Below, piece by piece: positions 45,722-56,120 of a DNA stretch of 64,000 nt. Source of the stretch: Lepus europaeus. Its lineage: Eukaryota; Chordata; Mammalia; Lagomorpha; Leporidae. The stretch spans positions 60,928,448 through 60,992,447 of the forward strand of contig NC_084835.1 of NCBI RefSeq assembly GCF_033115175.1, in the 5' to 3' direction. The notes below the pieces were generated by a model, which saw only the letters and a list, made by a program, of their open reading frames with translations, was not told the origin of the DNA and ran no database searches. Within the stretch, counting starts at the first letter, position 1, and the number at the start of each line of letters is the position of its first letter. A program made the position numbers and the translations under genes.

Positions 45722-47564
45722 CACTTTTTCCGTTACATTTAGCAACTGAATCTCTATACACCTCTAAACTTCTAATGGCACCAAGCACTAAGCCTACAGC
45801 CTGGCTGTACTGGCAAAGTTATTCCAAAAGCTTTAAAAAGTCAAAGTTGACATGAAGGAAGAGAGAAAAACAAAACAGCAGTAAACATAAATAATTTGAT
45901 CTTTTTCTCTCCAAAGGAACTTCATCATTCATGCATGCAGATTTTTATTGAACAACTACTATATGCTAAAAAACACTGTTCAGTGATTTGGTTTTAGACA
46001 TGATCAGCACTTATTTTATAAGAAAAATAAACCACTTTAAAATTGGATACCTAAGACATTGAGTCTATTTCAAGATGTGAGTATTCCACAATACACAATG
46101 CCACCACCAAATTAAACTGACCAGAGAGAGCAAATAGGCTCCATGAGAAACAGCTGGCACCAACTGCAATCCAATTCCTTTGCATCCCCACCCCCACCCC
46201 ACTGCAGAAGCCCACCTATGGACCCATTTTGCTCCAACAGCTGGAAGCAGAGGGGAAGTAACAAGGCCTCCTGACTTCCATGGAAACCCCCGCTAAAATG
46301 TATTCTTTTCATTGTATGCAATAAATCTGCTTTCTGCATATTGAATAGAAAAGAAAGATTAAAATGAATATTCACCCATGTGAAAACAAACTGATGCTCT
46401 ATAAGCTTTTATGCTTTGCAGCCCATAAAAAGTAAATGCTTTGCTTCTGCTTAGGCTGTTGCATGCGGAAATAAATCATTCTGTTAAACAGTGGCCTTTT
46501 TCTCCCAGGGAGATTCTAAAAACCTTATCAGTTTTGACAACTCTCTGACACCTCAACTCTTTTTCTCCCTTTCTCTCTCTCCCTCTCTCTCCCTCCCTTC
46601 CCTGTAGAGCCTGCAGACATTGCCCATGTGGCCTGAGAGCCCACTCCTACCCCATGTGACCCAGTCCTAAAATAAGCACAGCCTTCTTCAGTCCTATCCT
46701 CCACCTCCCTTTCTGCTTCCAAGGCCCAACACTTCGGTTTCACAGAAAGGTTTTACTAACTCATTAGTCCTCAGCGTGTTACACAGGAAAAATGAAAAAT
46801 GACTGAATCAGATTTCCATGCAAAATTTTAATGACTTCTTGAATTATATACCCAAATTCTTGATCAGCACCGAAAAAAGTCATCTCTGGCAGATGCAAGC
46901 ACGTACTGTACTCACCAGCCCCTTGCACAGCTGTCACATACCTACGTGCAGCCATTCAGCCCAGTGCCTTTTCCAGCCTACAACAAGAAGGCCCCAACGG
47001 TTAACAAGAATGCTGGCTTAGGTGGCAAATACATAACTGCTTCTTCCAGTTCCATATGCATTAGCAGCAACATAGCACAGCCGAGAAAAGCAAAGGAGAA
47101 AAAGGGTAAATGATGCCACGGCTGAGTCTCTGGGTACCTGTGGGTCAGTGCTGAAATCCAACAAACTGAGCTGCAAGCAGGGCTGTGGGAACTGCAGCAT
47201 CCACTCAAGGATTTAACTTGACAATGTAGAGACTGACACACACACGCACAAGTGGATGAAGGCCCAGGAGTGACAGTGCCTTTTCTTTAGCTGTAAGTGA
47301 ATCCCTCCGTGGTGGAGGCTGGGCCCCTCCCGCTCGAGCAGGTGGGCCTGGGGATGCAGCTACACCTAGTGATCAGCCGCAGATGGCAGCCAGAACAGGG
47401 AAAGCCCTCTTCCACTGGTTTTTCTAGAAACGTCTGCTTGACAAAGAAATGTGTTAAATACCGCCACACTTTTATTTACCTGGGAGTGTTAAATAACAGA
47501 GATGCAAGGATTGTCTTTTGTGGCTAAAGAAAAAGCAGACACACTTTAAATCTGAGAGGACTGC
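45722..47564. other. Unique intronic sequence with an L2 relic
   Basis: About 1.8 kb. Only the L2 fragment at 45926-45992 is recognised. There is a C-rich patch at 46189-46200 and a pyrimidine stretch at 46557-46603. Confidence 0.42.
45926..45992 (+). repeat. L2 LINE 3' relic
   Basis: attcatgcatgcagattttt attgaacaactactatatgc and a following cactgttcag match the L2 3' end pattern. Confidence 0.6.
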
Positions 47565-47680
47565 AAGCAGTTCTGGGAAAATGAATCTCACAAAAAACTC
47601 ATGTATGGATTCCCAAATTTTTTCAACAAAATAATCTTTTAAGTCAACTTGCCATGGATTTTTTTTTGGAGTACTGTCTT
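47565..47680. mobile_element. Mariner-type MITE, diverged
   Basis: gcagttctgggaaaatgaat, actcatgtatggattcccaa attttttcaacaaaataatc recall the family order, but the termini are not clear. Confidence 0.45.
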
Positions 47681-47717
47681 AGATATACACCAAAATTTTG
47701 TTCTGATTTTGTTTTTT

Positions 47718-48003
47718 CTTAAGATTTATTTTATTTACTTGAAAGGCAGAGTTACAGAGAGATCTTCCATCTGCTGGTTCACTCCCCAAATGGACCCAAG
47801 GGCCGGGCCAAAACCAGGAGCCAGGAGCTTCTTTAAGGTCTCCCACGTGAGTAGCACGGGCCCAAGCACTTGGGACATCTTCCACTGCTTTTCCCAGGCA
47901 CGTTAGCTGGATGGAAAGTGGGGCAGCCAGGACTCGAATAGGTGCCCACATGGGATACCAGCACTGCAGGCGGCAGCTCAACCCGCTGGGCCACAGTGCC
48001 GGC
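47718..48003 (-). mobile_element. CSINE, minus strand
   Basis: cttaagatttattttattta cttgaaaggc start, body with cccaaatggacccaagggcc, and end gggccacagtgccggcc. ttttgttttct-like flanks lie on both sides. Confidence 0.92.
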
Positions 48004-49648
48004 CTCCAACTTTGTTTTCTATCTTGATGTTGAGTCTATTTGTGAAAACAAAGTTTTACATGTCCACATTAACACTACAAATCTTACATATGTTAATTTC
48101 CAGCTCTTTCTTGAAAAAAAAGTCTCTTTTATACTTTAGATTTGGAAGCTTACTACTTGACAACTTCTGAAGTATGGCAACCCTACTTCCCTCCTTATCT
48201 TTGCCTATTATCACCCCCACAAAGAGGCCTTACGAATACTAAGGGATCAATATTGACAAACTATTTCAAAAAGCACTCTGAGTTGCACTTTTATTACAAC
48301 AAGCCAACAATGATCTTCTCCATCAAATATCAACTCAGGGAAACTACCAACCGCTAAACATTACAGCAAAATTTAATTAAAAGTTTACACTGTGGTAAGC
48401 ACAACTATAGGAAACTGTATATTACTTCTACAGCCGGCCAGATGGAAGATCTCCCCTCCCCTCCCAGAGAAGCCTGGTGCTTGAAATCTCACCGTGGTGG
48501 TTCCACCTAGCAGACCCATAGCAGTCTGACGTGAGTTCAGAATTTTGGGACAGTTAACTGAGAGGCTAACAAGAGATCATGCATGGTATTTTTGTTTTAA
48601 ACCTCTGTTTCCCATTCAGCTCTTATCAAGGCAGGCTGACAACACCGGATGAGGACCTCAGCTGTCCAACACTGCAGGGTGCGTCAGAATCCCAGGTGAG
48701 CTCATGCTAACAAATTACAGTCCTGTACCTGAGAGCCTGCAGGTGCCACAACCTGTCGAGGCTGCCTCCCACTTGCCAGCATGGTCATGAGCCAGGAGCA
48801 CCTGGGCATGCTGTGGGTTCCTGCTGCAGGTGCTCGGCCTGGGACTCCCCACAGCCAGGCCCCAGAAGGCAGAGTCTGGAAGGAAGACCCAGGCGGTGCT
48901 TGTGCACACCCTGTTTGGAGAAGCACGGGTTCAAACCCAGCTCACCGTCCACACTGGTCCAATACCCCAGGCCTGCAGCAGAGCTGCCTGAAGCCACAGA
49001 GGTGTGGGACTATCATCGCTCGCTTTGCACATGCACGTGTTCCCTCTTCACAGCCAAGAGGGTGCAAGGACAGCGACCCCTCCCCTATAGGACCGCCAGA
49101 GCCTTCCACACTTGAGCATACAGCCCTTTTCTTCCCATTCTGTTCTCTTCTTTTTACTTCTCTCTCACACACACCCAGCCCAATTATGCCCTGGCCTTGC
49201 CAGCCACCCCACCAACGGCGTTTGTGCCGGACTACAGCCTAGGAAGTTGGCTGAGGAAATCTTCCCTGCTCCCCCGCCCACGCCTGCCTGCCTTGTTTCC
49301 CTCTGCTGGGTTTCTCTGGGCTACAGGGTAAACTGGGGCTTGTGAATGACTAAACTGCAAATCACTGCGGGATTCTGGGAACCGGAGAAGATGGGTCCTC
49401 TCATAATGGAAGGCTTATGGGATTTTGTATCTTTTCAAAATGTTTCATTAGTGGTTTGAAAGACACTCGTAATTCACCCCTCACTGGCATATCAAATGAT
49501 GCTATTAACATGTCTGTTGCAGGCAGAAAGACAGTAAGGGCAGGAAGATGCGAAACTACAATGTTGTGGGAAAGCTGGTTTGCAAAGAGTAGAATCTTAG
49601 AGTAAAATGCATGGTAGACACCAGCCTGAAGAGAAATGTTACATTTAG
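48004..49648. other. Unique intronic sequence
   Basis: About 1.6 kb. Overlapping ORFs around 48781-49242 (up to 153 codons) have no recognisable domain. A short match to a MER5-type hAT fragment near 48640-48725 (gtgcgtcagaatcccaggtg) is possible. Confidence 0.38.
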
Positions 49649-49659
49649 AAAAATGTTGG

Positions 49660-49978
49660 GGGGCCGGCGCCCTGGTGCACTAGGTTAATCCTCCACCTGT
49701 GGCGCTGGCATCCCAGTTGCTCCTCTTCCAGTCCAACTCCCTGCTGTGGCCTGGGAAAGCGGCGGAGGATGCCCTAAGTGCTCAGGCCCTGCACCCGCAT
49801 GGGAGACCAGGAAGAGGCACCTGGCTCCTGGCTTTGGACCGGCATAGCTCCAGCCATTGCAGCCATTTGAGGGGTGAACCATCAGACGGAAGACCTTTCT
49901 CTCATCTCTCTCTCTCTCTCTCTCACTGTCTGTAACTCTACCTGTCAAATAAATAAATAAATATTTAAAAAAAAAAAA
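49660..49978 (+). mobile_element. CSINE with internal deletion
   Basis: Head ggggccggcgccctggtgca. The B-box segment is missing between gcatccca and gttgctcctcttcc. The tail is aaataaataaataaatattt plus A run. aaatgttgg flanks both sides. Confidence 0.93.
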
Positions 49979-51269
49979 AATGTTGGACAAGTGTAAAATT
50001 CATTAAAACGGCCATCCCACTAACTAAGCACCCTGTTATAGGATATAAAGACAATACATACTCATTCTAGCAGACTTAATGGGATGTAAAATGTAAACTG
50101 AAAGGAAATAATACTTAACCTAAACACAGCTCCACTATCAAAATAGGTATATACAACCTAACAATTCCTACAATGTATTACACTCTACCAAAAAAAAAAA
50201 AAAAAAAAAAAACAAGTAAAGCCACTGACTGGCTTTTATACAAGTGCCCCAGAAATACTTACATCCTAAACCTAACTTTTCCCAAATCCAAAGGCATGCT
50301 TCTTTGATACAAGGTTTACATAATCTGAAGTCATCATTTAAGAAATGTTCATTAAGGAAAGCTCATTTAGGATTACTCAAGATACAAACACACTTATCCA
50401 TATATCACTGTATGTCAGTAGCTTTTTTTCTGAAAACTGTAAAATAACCCTTAGAAAGCATGAGACACTAAAACCTACAATTTTCCAGATCAGATCAATT
50501 TATTCTGCTCAAGCAATTCTTTACATACACATAACACTAAGAATGTGATAGTAATTTCTTAGCATATTTTCCTTCATGCTCACTGATCTAAACTTGAAAT
50601 ATTTTCTTCATATCAATTATCTCCTGAAAGCATTACAAAAATGTAAAATGTCACGAGTACAGTTATCTGAAAAAGAATAAACAAATCTATTCCCACTCAG
50701 TCAGGAATTCTTGAAAAGTTCCTCTTTTAAGCAGAAGAACTTCAAAAACAGCACAATGAGTTCAAGCATACCCTTTAACCAGCTCTCCTAATGGTTAACA
50801 CCTTACCTAATCAGAGCTGAATTATCAAAACTAAGAAATCCATGTTGGCACAATACCATAAACCGAAGCCTTTGTGCAGAGTTCACACAGCTTCACAAAG
50901 ACTATTCCTCACAAGACCATTTTGAAAAATAAATCTCTCCAAGAGTCCCAAATCCACACGTCTATGTTAAGGTTTAATCTCTTCCAAACACTGTAGTTAA
51001 AACAAAGAGCCAAATCTGTTATTTCTATTTCTGCAGACCAAAACTTAATAGAATTTAACACATCAGTCTTGTCAAAATGCAGAACTAAACACGTGCTTAT
51101 ATAATATATATTAAAACTTGGCTTTTGAGAAACTGGGTCACAGAAGAGTAACTTGCCAATTCATGGGCTTCTCACCGTGGAAAAGACAATTTTAAGCAAA
51201 ACTAAAATGATTTAACTTTCTTCTTCATGTCTTACTTTTATTCCTTTTTACAAAAACCTTCTTTTTTTC
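49979..51269. other. AT-rich unique intronic sequence
   Basis: About 1.3 kb, no recognised repeats except a 23-base A run near 50191. Confidence 0.42.
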
Positions 51270-51532
51270 CCTATTTTTATTTGAAAGGTAGAGAAACAGA
51301 GACAGAGAGATCTTCCATCTGCTGATTCACTTCCCAAATGACAGCAACAACCAGGACCAGGCCAGAGCCAGAAGAAGCCCAGGACTCAATGCAGGTGTCT
51401 AAAAATACTTGAGCCATCACCTTCTGCATTAACAGGAAGCTAGGAAAAGGAGCCTGGACTCAAACCCAGGCACTCTGATGTAGGGTTCGGGCCTTCAAAG
51501 TGAGGCTTTAACCACTGTACCAAACAGCCACC
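51270..51532 (-). mobile_element. CSINE, older, minus strand
   Basis: ctatttttatttgaaaggta gag start, ttccatctgctgattcactt, and end accactgtaccaaacagcca cc. Confidence 0.87.
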
Positions 51533-51945
51533 CCATCAGCTGCCCTATTTTATGAACATCAAAAGCCTAGAACGACACAAAGTGAACCTCCACTATTTAG
51601 CCTAACAAATTAGAAATTTGAAAGTTGGAAAGCAATTTTTTAAGAAAATGTCCACAATATGTAAATAAAGTCCCCCATGGGGTCTTAATTCTTTTCTCTG
51701 CCAGTAAGCTGAGCACTCTCTTTCCAATGTCTCGCATCCGCAGGATGTGCAGTCCACCTCCAGAAATGATTGATGAACTACCTTAATTCCAAGCCCACTC
51801 CAAAAGACAGCATAGGAGAGCAGGGCAGAACAGGAACAGCAGAGTCTGGCGTATATATCTCAGCTACACAAAGAACCTCCACTAATGACAGAAACCCTCA
51901 GGATCAAGTGCACTGGGTGGAAAATGCAAGCCAAGTCTAACTTTT
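51533..51945. other. Unique intronic sequence
   Basis: No recognised feature. Confidence 0.4.
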
Positions 51946-51958
51946 AAAAACCATTCCT

Positions 51959-52313
51959 GGCCGGCGCCGTGGCTCACTAGGCTAATCCTCCACCTTGCGG
52001 CGCCGGCACACCGGGTTCTAGTCCCGGTCGGGGCGCCGGTTCTGTCCCGGCTGCCCCTCTTCCAGGCCAGCTCTCTGCTGTGGCCAGGGAGTGCAGTGGA
52101 GGATGGCCCAAGTGCTTGGGCCCTGCACCCCATGGGAGATCAGGATAGGCACCTGGCTCCTGCCATCGGATCAGCGCGGTGCGCCGGCAGCAGCGCACCT
52201 ACCGCGGCGGCCATTGGAGGGTGAACCAACGGCAAAAGGAAGACCTTTCTCTCTGTCTCTCTCTCTCTCACTGTCCACTCTGCCTGTCAAAAAAAAAAAA
52301 TTAATTAATTAAA
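51959..52313 (+). mobile_element. CSINE, young subfamily with extra block
   Basis: Head ggccggcgccgtggctcact, tail with ttaattaattaaaa. It has the extra block (cagcgcacctaccgcggcgg) between the gatcagcgcggtg and ccattggagg segments, shared with 2579. Flanking ccattcct and aattcct may be the target-site duplication. Confidence 0.95.
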
Positions 52314-53824
52314 AAAAAATTCCTATCCCTGTCTTTCATGCCACTCAGTTCACTCACAGTTTGAAAGTTTGCAAATGATGAAGATTTACATTATACTTCA
52401 TTCAACAGTTAAGTGCCTATTAGGTCTAAGCTTCTAAGTTACATATTTTATGAAGACTGAAAAAGAAAAAAAATTTTTTTTACTTTACCCTCAAGGAACT
52501 TACCATCTAATCCCTCTCTCTATGTGCAATTTATTCCCCTATGTGGTGAAAAGCAGCCGATTATTGCAATTGTTGGAAGAATCATAAAAAGAAATATATT
52601 TCAATGTCACTCAAATTCATCAGAATTAACTTTCCCAGTATCAAAAAAACTACCACTATAAAACATTAAATGCTTCATACTTGTACTGCCTAAAATACAA
52701 AGTGGAAAAAAATAAACACAACAAACTGCAAAATATCCAATTCTTGCACACATGAAATTGCAACTTTAAATTTTTAGAACTTCAACATTTCTAAGCAATC
52801 GCTTGGATACGGCCCTCCATTTCCCCTTTACCCACTAACACACCAGGGCAACTCTGGCTCTCCAACAGAAAAGAAAACACACTTCTTCAGCGAATGGTAT
52901 GGTAACTCAAACAAATAGATTCCTTCCGAAAGAAAAAAGTATGCTGAATTTTAGCAAACACGTATTTTGGTCCTCTTCTATCAGCCTTAACAAGAGCATG
53001 AGCCGGTACTACCCAGGCTGAAATCCTTTTCGGTAATGAGGGACCCCTAGTTTAAATACACTACGTAAATATTTGTTTCTACCTCCTTGCACACAATTTT
53101 AAACCCATCACAACAATGTCTGCCGCAGTTTAAACAAATCCCAAGCAGGGAGTCATGGAGCTGATTAAAGAGAAACCCATCACGAAGGCCCCAGTACTTG
53201 GCTTCTTATACTAATAAGTTACAAGGCTCCCAAACTGGCGATCGCTGGCTACTCCATTATTCACTAGTAAGCACGCAGACCAAAAGCTGCATCAATTTTT
53301 ATAACAGACAGCAATGCATCCTCACGCTAAATGCTCTGAGCACGTGCAAATACAAGGCAGTTCAGCAAACAGGAAACTTGGGGACAGGATATCTATTGAA
53401 GTTGACGGTTTGGGTTTCAAACCACAGAGCAATCGCTAACTTCAATTTCCATCTCCTCCCTGTGGCCAACTGTGGTCAAGGGTCCCGCAGCTCAGCAAGG
53501 CTCCGAGGAGCACCCCCCCGGGCCCCGCCTCTGTGTACTGAGGACCCACAGCCAACAATCCTCGGCTCCAGGCAAGTAGGAATTTTTATTTCCTTGCGTC
53601 AGAAGGCCAAACGTCTCTAACGTGTGAAATACGCTCTTTAGGTTAACGAAAGTCCTCTTCGCCAATCTGCTTTCTTTTAAAGAGCCCAACTTCTGCCTCT
53701 CGAATCAACACAGAAGCCTGTGTTGCAACCCAAGCTTTCGGCCAAGCGGCGATTTTCTTGTTTTATTAAAAGAAAAACGAAGTCCACCGCCTTCACTGTA
53801 AATAGACTTTAATCTGATAAACGA
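52314..53824. other. Unique AT-rich sequence leading into the CpG island
   Basis: About 1.5 kb of repeat-free intron just downstream of exon 1. CpG frequency rises from about 53170 (actggcgatcgctgg, aagcacgc, agcacgtgc). This is the usual position for intron-1 proximal regulatory sequence, but no element can be proven. Confidence 0.4.
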
Positions 53825-54095
53825 GAAAGCGTGCGACCGCTGCCAGCGCTCGCCATCCACCCACGTGTGTTCCCCACCACCACCCCCACCCCACGGGTGC
53901 TGAGGGCGATCCCGGAGGTAAACCCCGCGACACCAGCCGGGACCCGGTGCACAGGTGCTCTCCACCCGCGGCCCGCAGCGCCCCGGGAGCACGAGTGGCG
54001 CACGCAGGCTTACGCGCGCACCGCCAGTCCACACCTTCCCAGCTGGGGCCCCGGGCCGCTGGACTGGGTCAACAAGTGCCACTGGCCTTGGCGCT

Positions 54096-54109
54096 CCGCT
54101 AGGGGGCCG
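54096..54109 (+). promoter_or_regulatory. CTCF-like motif, intron side
   Basis: ccgctagggggccg fits the CTCF core closely. It lies about 670 bases downstream of exon 1. Confidence 0.45.
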
Positions 54110-54143
54110 GGGGCGGGGAGAGGGGCCTGGCGGGGCGCAGGGG
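54102..54143 (+). other. Potential G-quadruplex cluster
   Basis: Six runs of four or five G separated by 1-6 bases. The G-rich strand is the PTPRM template strand, so the structure would form behind or in front of the elongating polymerase. It overlaps the CTCF-like motif. Confidence 0.6.
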
Positions 54144-54776
54144 CCTGGCGGCCGGCTGCTTCCTCCGTGGCGACCCGGTGCTACCGCGGGGACCGGCGAG
54201 AAACGCCCGTCTGCACTCTGCGGAGGCGGCGCAGGGCGCCGGGGACCCGCCGAGGTCGCCAGCCGCGCAGCACCAGGGGCGCCGGGGAGGGCATGGCATT
54301 GGGAGCCAGCCGCCGGCTGTGCTGCCGCCAGCTCTGGGCGATCGCCGCGGGCGCAGCTGGGCACGGCGGCCGCAGCCGGGCCGCTACTTGGGGTCGCGGG
54401 GGACCGCGCAGCGCCCACGTCCGGCGGCTGCGGCTGGGAACTTCACGCAAAGTTTTCTGCCTGTGCCTTTCGGAGCCGGCCGGGGACTTGGAGTGGCAGC
54501 TGCCCCACCTCAAGCCCGAGCCCAGGCCGCGGAGGGACCCGGCCGAGCTTGGATCCCGACTCGGGGCTCGTCCGCTCCTCCCGCCCGAGTGCTTGGCGCC
54601 CGCCCTCCTCTCCGGCCGCTCGCCCAGCGCCCGGCTACCGGGCAGGCGCAGCGCCCTGCTCGCCGTGCCCCCTGCCCGTTCCCCGATGCCCGCCTCGGGC
54701 TCCGCCGCTCGGGAACTGCAGGCGTCCCCGGCGTCGGTTCCCGCCTGGGCGCTCCAGGCGCAGCAGAGGCGTCCCC

Positions 54777-54782
54777 GCTTAC
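54777..54782 (-). other. PTPRM: Splice donor of PTPRM exon 1
   Basis: On the minus strand the exon ends TTTTCAG and the intron starts GTAAGC, a near-ideal U1 site. The cut leaves one base of the next codon, giving phase 1. Confidence 0.9.
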
Positions 54783-54852
54783 CTGAAAACGTGTCCCCCG
54801 CTGCAGTTAGCAAAAGTCCGGCCAAAGTCGCCAGGCAAGTCCCAAGTCTCAT
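54783..54852 (-). CDS. PTPRM: Receptor-type protein tyrosine phosphatase mu, exon 1 (signal peptide)
   Basis: PTPRM is a type IIB receptor tyrosine phosphatase of the plasma membrane. It mediates homophilic cell-cell adhesion and acts at cadherin junctions. The full protein has a MAM, an Ig and four FNIII domains, one membrane segment and two cytoplasmic phosphatase domains. This exon encodes only 23 residues plus one base of the next codon. They begin MRLGTCLATLAG and run through a hydrophobic LLLTAA core to GDTFS, a typical signal peptide reaching the start of the mature chain. From memory the human exon differs only by an extra Gly after Arg2 and Glu for Asp, with the same phase-1 donor. 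The start is chosen by that match and by a fitting context (A at -3). The upstream reading frame is also open for about 170 codons, which reflects GC richness rather than coding. No other PTPRM exon is in the window. Confidence 0.93.
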
Positions 54853-55277
54853 GGTGCTGAGTGCGCGCCGGGCCGCTCCCCGGCGGCGGAAGGGAGACGG
54901 CAGCTTTGGCTCCGCGGCAGCGAAGAGGGACGGGGAAACAGCCAGACACAGAGCCAGCCCCGCAAAGTGCCAACAGTTGCACAAGTCCGAACTCCGGCCG
55001 CTCCCGGGCTGCGGGGACAGGAGGTCCCGGGTCCTCCTCCCCCGCCGCTGGCCCCTCTGGGCGCCTGGCGCCGCTGCGAGAGGCAGCGGAGGGCGCGCCC
55101 GCGGAGCCAAAATCCTCTCTCGGTTCCGGCGGCTACACCCGCCGCCTCTCTTCTTCCCCTGCTCGGGACCCGAGCCGCCGGCGCCGGCCGTGGCGTGGCC
55201 GTGGCCGTGGCCGCGCGCGCGTCCTGCCCGCCGCCTCTCCTCAGGCAGCCGCGAGCCCAGCCCCAGGCGGCGGCGCG

Positions 55278-55282
55278 CCAAT
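55278..55282 (-). promoter_or_regulatory. CCAAT box (inverted relative to PTPRM)
   Basis: gcgccaatggc on the plus strand, so ATTGG relative to PTPRM; an NF-Y-type site in the core promoter region. Confidence 0.4.
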
Positions 55283-55365
55283 GGCCGAGCCCGCGCCGGC
55301 TGCGCGCGGGGCTCTTGCTCCCCGACTGACTGGCGGCGCCCCGCAGGCCGGCTGAAGGGAGCGCC

Positions 55366-55373
55366 CACGTCAC
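55366..55373 (-). promoter_or_regulatory. CRE-like site
   Basis: cacgtcac, whose reverse complement contains TGACGTG, an ATF/CREB-type core with retained CpG. Confidence 0.4.
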
Positions 55374-55395
55374 GGCCACCCGGCGCCGCCGCGGC

Positions 55396-55409
55396 CCGCT
55401 AGAGGGCGT
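55396..55409 (+). promoter_or_regulatory. CTCF-like motif, promoter side
   Basis: ccgctagagggcgt fits the CTCF core well and has the same orientation as the motif at 54096, on the other side of exon 1. Confidence 0.5.
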
Positions 55410-56120
55410 GAGCTCGCGCGCCCTCGCCGGCCCGCGCCCCGGCGAGAGCTGCCTCGGCACCTCCGGGAGCTTGGGGAGAGGCGGCCCCGCGGCCACCGCC
55501 GCCGCCGCGGGCGTGCCCCGCGCGAGAAGGCGCGGCCGCACCGTTGCCGCCCTCTGCCCGTCCGCGCCGCAGCCGCGTCTTCTCTTTGAGTGACTGGCTT
55601 CGGCGAGGGGGGCTGTGGAAGAGGGGCTGCGCCTCCGTCAGAAGTTTGTCCCGGGTCCCGAGCCGCCAGGAGTTCGCGCGGGCGGCGGGGCGGGCCCAGC
55701 GGCCTGCAGCCCCCGGGGCGCGGCCAGGCGGCCGGGTCTCCGCCGCCTGGCGCCGGAGCGCTGTCACTGAACGCGGCCGGCTGCACCCGGACTCGCCGGG
55801 CCGTGCTCCCTCCACCCCCCAGCGGCTGCGGGAGAGGCGGGCCAGGCGAACGCGGAGGCGCCGAAGGGCTGCGGGGCTTCTCGGCGCTACGCGGGCGCCG
55901 GGAGAAGGAGCGGGAACCGCGAGCGCCAGGCAGCCTGCGCGCGGCCGGCCCCGCGGGATAGACCGGCCGCGGTTCCCGAGCCCCTGCAACCGGGACGCCC
56001 GGCGCGCTTCTGCCGCTCATGGTGCCTCGGCGAGCAGCGCCCGGAAGGCGGCGGTGGCACAGGAGCGAGGGTTCGGACTTGTCCCGGGATCGCCGTTATC
56101 CGGTGCAGCGTGCTTGGGGG

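Larger units (their letters stand above)
1..54782 (-). other. PTPRM: PTPRM intron 1, 5' part (partial)
   Basis: The splice donor of PTPRM exon 1 lies at 54782/54783 on the minus strand, so all lower coordinates are intron 1 until an exon 2 is met. I saw no PTPRM exon 2, whose first codons would open the MAM domain, anywhere in the window, so the intron continues beyond position 1. A very long first intron is known for this gene in other mammals. The content is unique sequence plus many transposable elements, listed separately. Long type IIB receptor phosphatase introns usually carry regulatory elements. That part is inference here. Confidence 0.85.
54853..55410 (-). promoter_or_regulatory. 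PTPRM: PTPRM 5' UTR and probable core promoter
   Basis: The 5' untranslated region must start somewhere in this GC-rich stretch. No splice acceptor is needed because the start codon lies in the first exon. An inverted CCAAT box (55278-55282) and a CRE-like cacgtcac (55366-55373) are suitable proximal elements if transcription begins near 55.0-55.25 kb. The exact start site cannot be read from the sequence. Confidence 0.55.
53825..56120. promoter_or_regulatory. PTPRM: CpG island with the PTPRM promoter
   Basis: About 2.3 kb with very high G+C and dense CpG, in sharp contrast to both flanks. It contains PTPRM exon 1 and GC-box-like runs such as ggcggggcgggccc (about 55686). No TATA box is apparent at a position suitable for exon 1. 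A dispersed, TATA-less, CpG-island promoter is typical of broadly expressed receptor phosphatases. The island extends about 1.3 kb upstream of the start codon, so divergent antisense transcription is possible. Island limits were judged by eye. Confidence 0.85.

Noticed and set aside
54181..55368. A 395-codon minus-strand ORF containing the PTPRM start in frame
   Set aside because: Only the 70 bases at 54783-54852 match PTPRM. The rest reads through the splice donor into intron on one side and through GC-rich 5' sequence on the other.
53831..55402. A 523-codon plus-strand ORF across the CpG island
   Set aside because: It runs through very GC-rich DNA where stops are rare, is low-complexity in Arg, Ala, Pro and Gly, and is antisense to the well-supported PTPRM exon. 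No domain is recognisable.
55370..56020. Several 120-216-codon ORFs on both strands upstream of PTPRM exon 1
   Set aside because: Same compositional artefact of the CpG island; overlapping ORFs in different frames on both strands cannot all be real.
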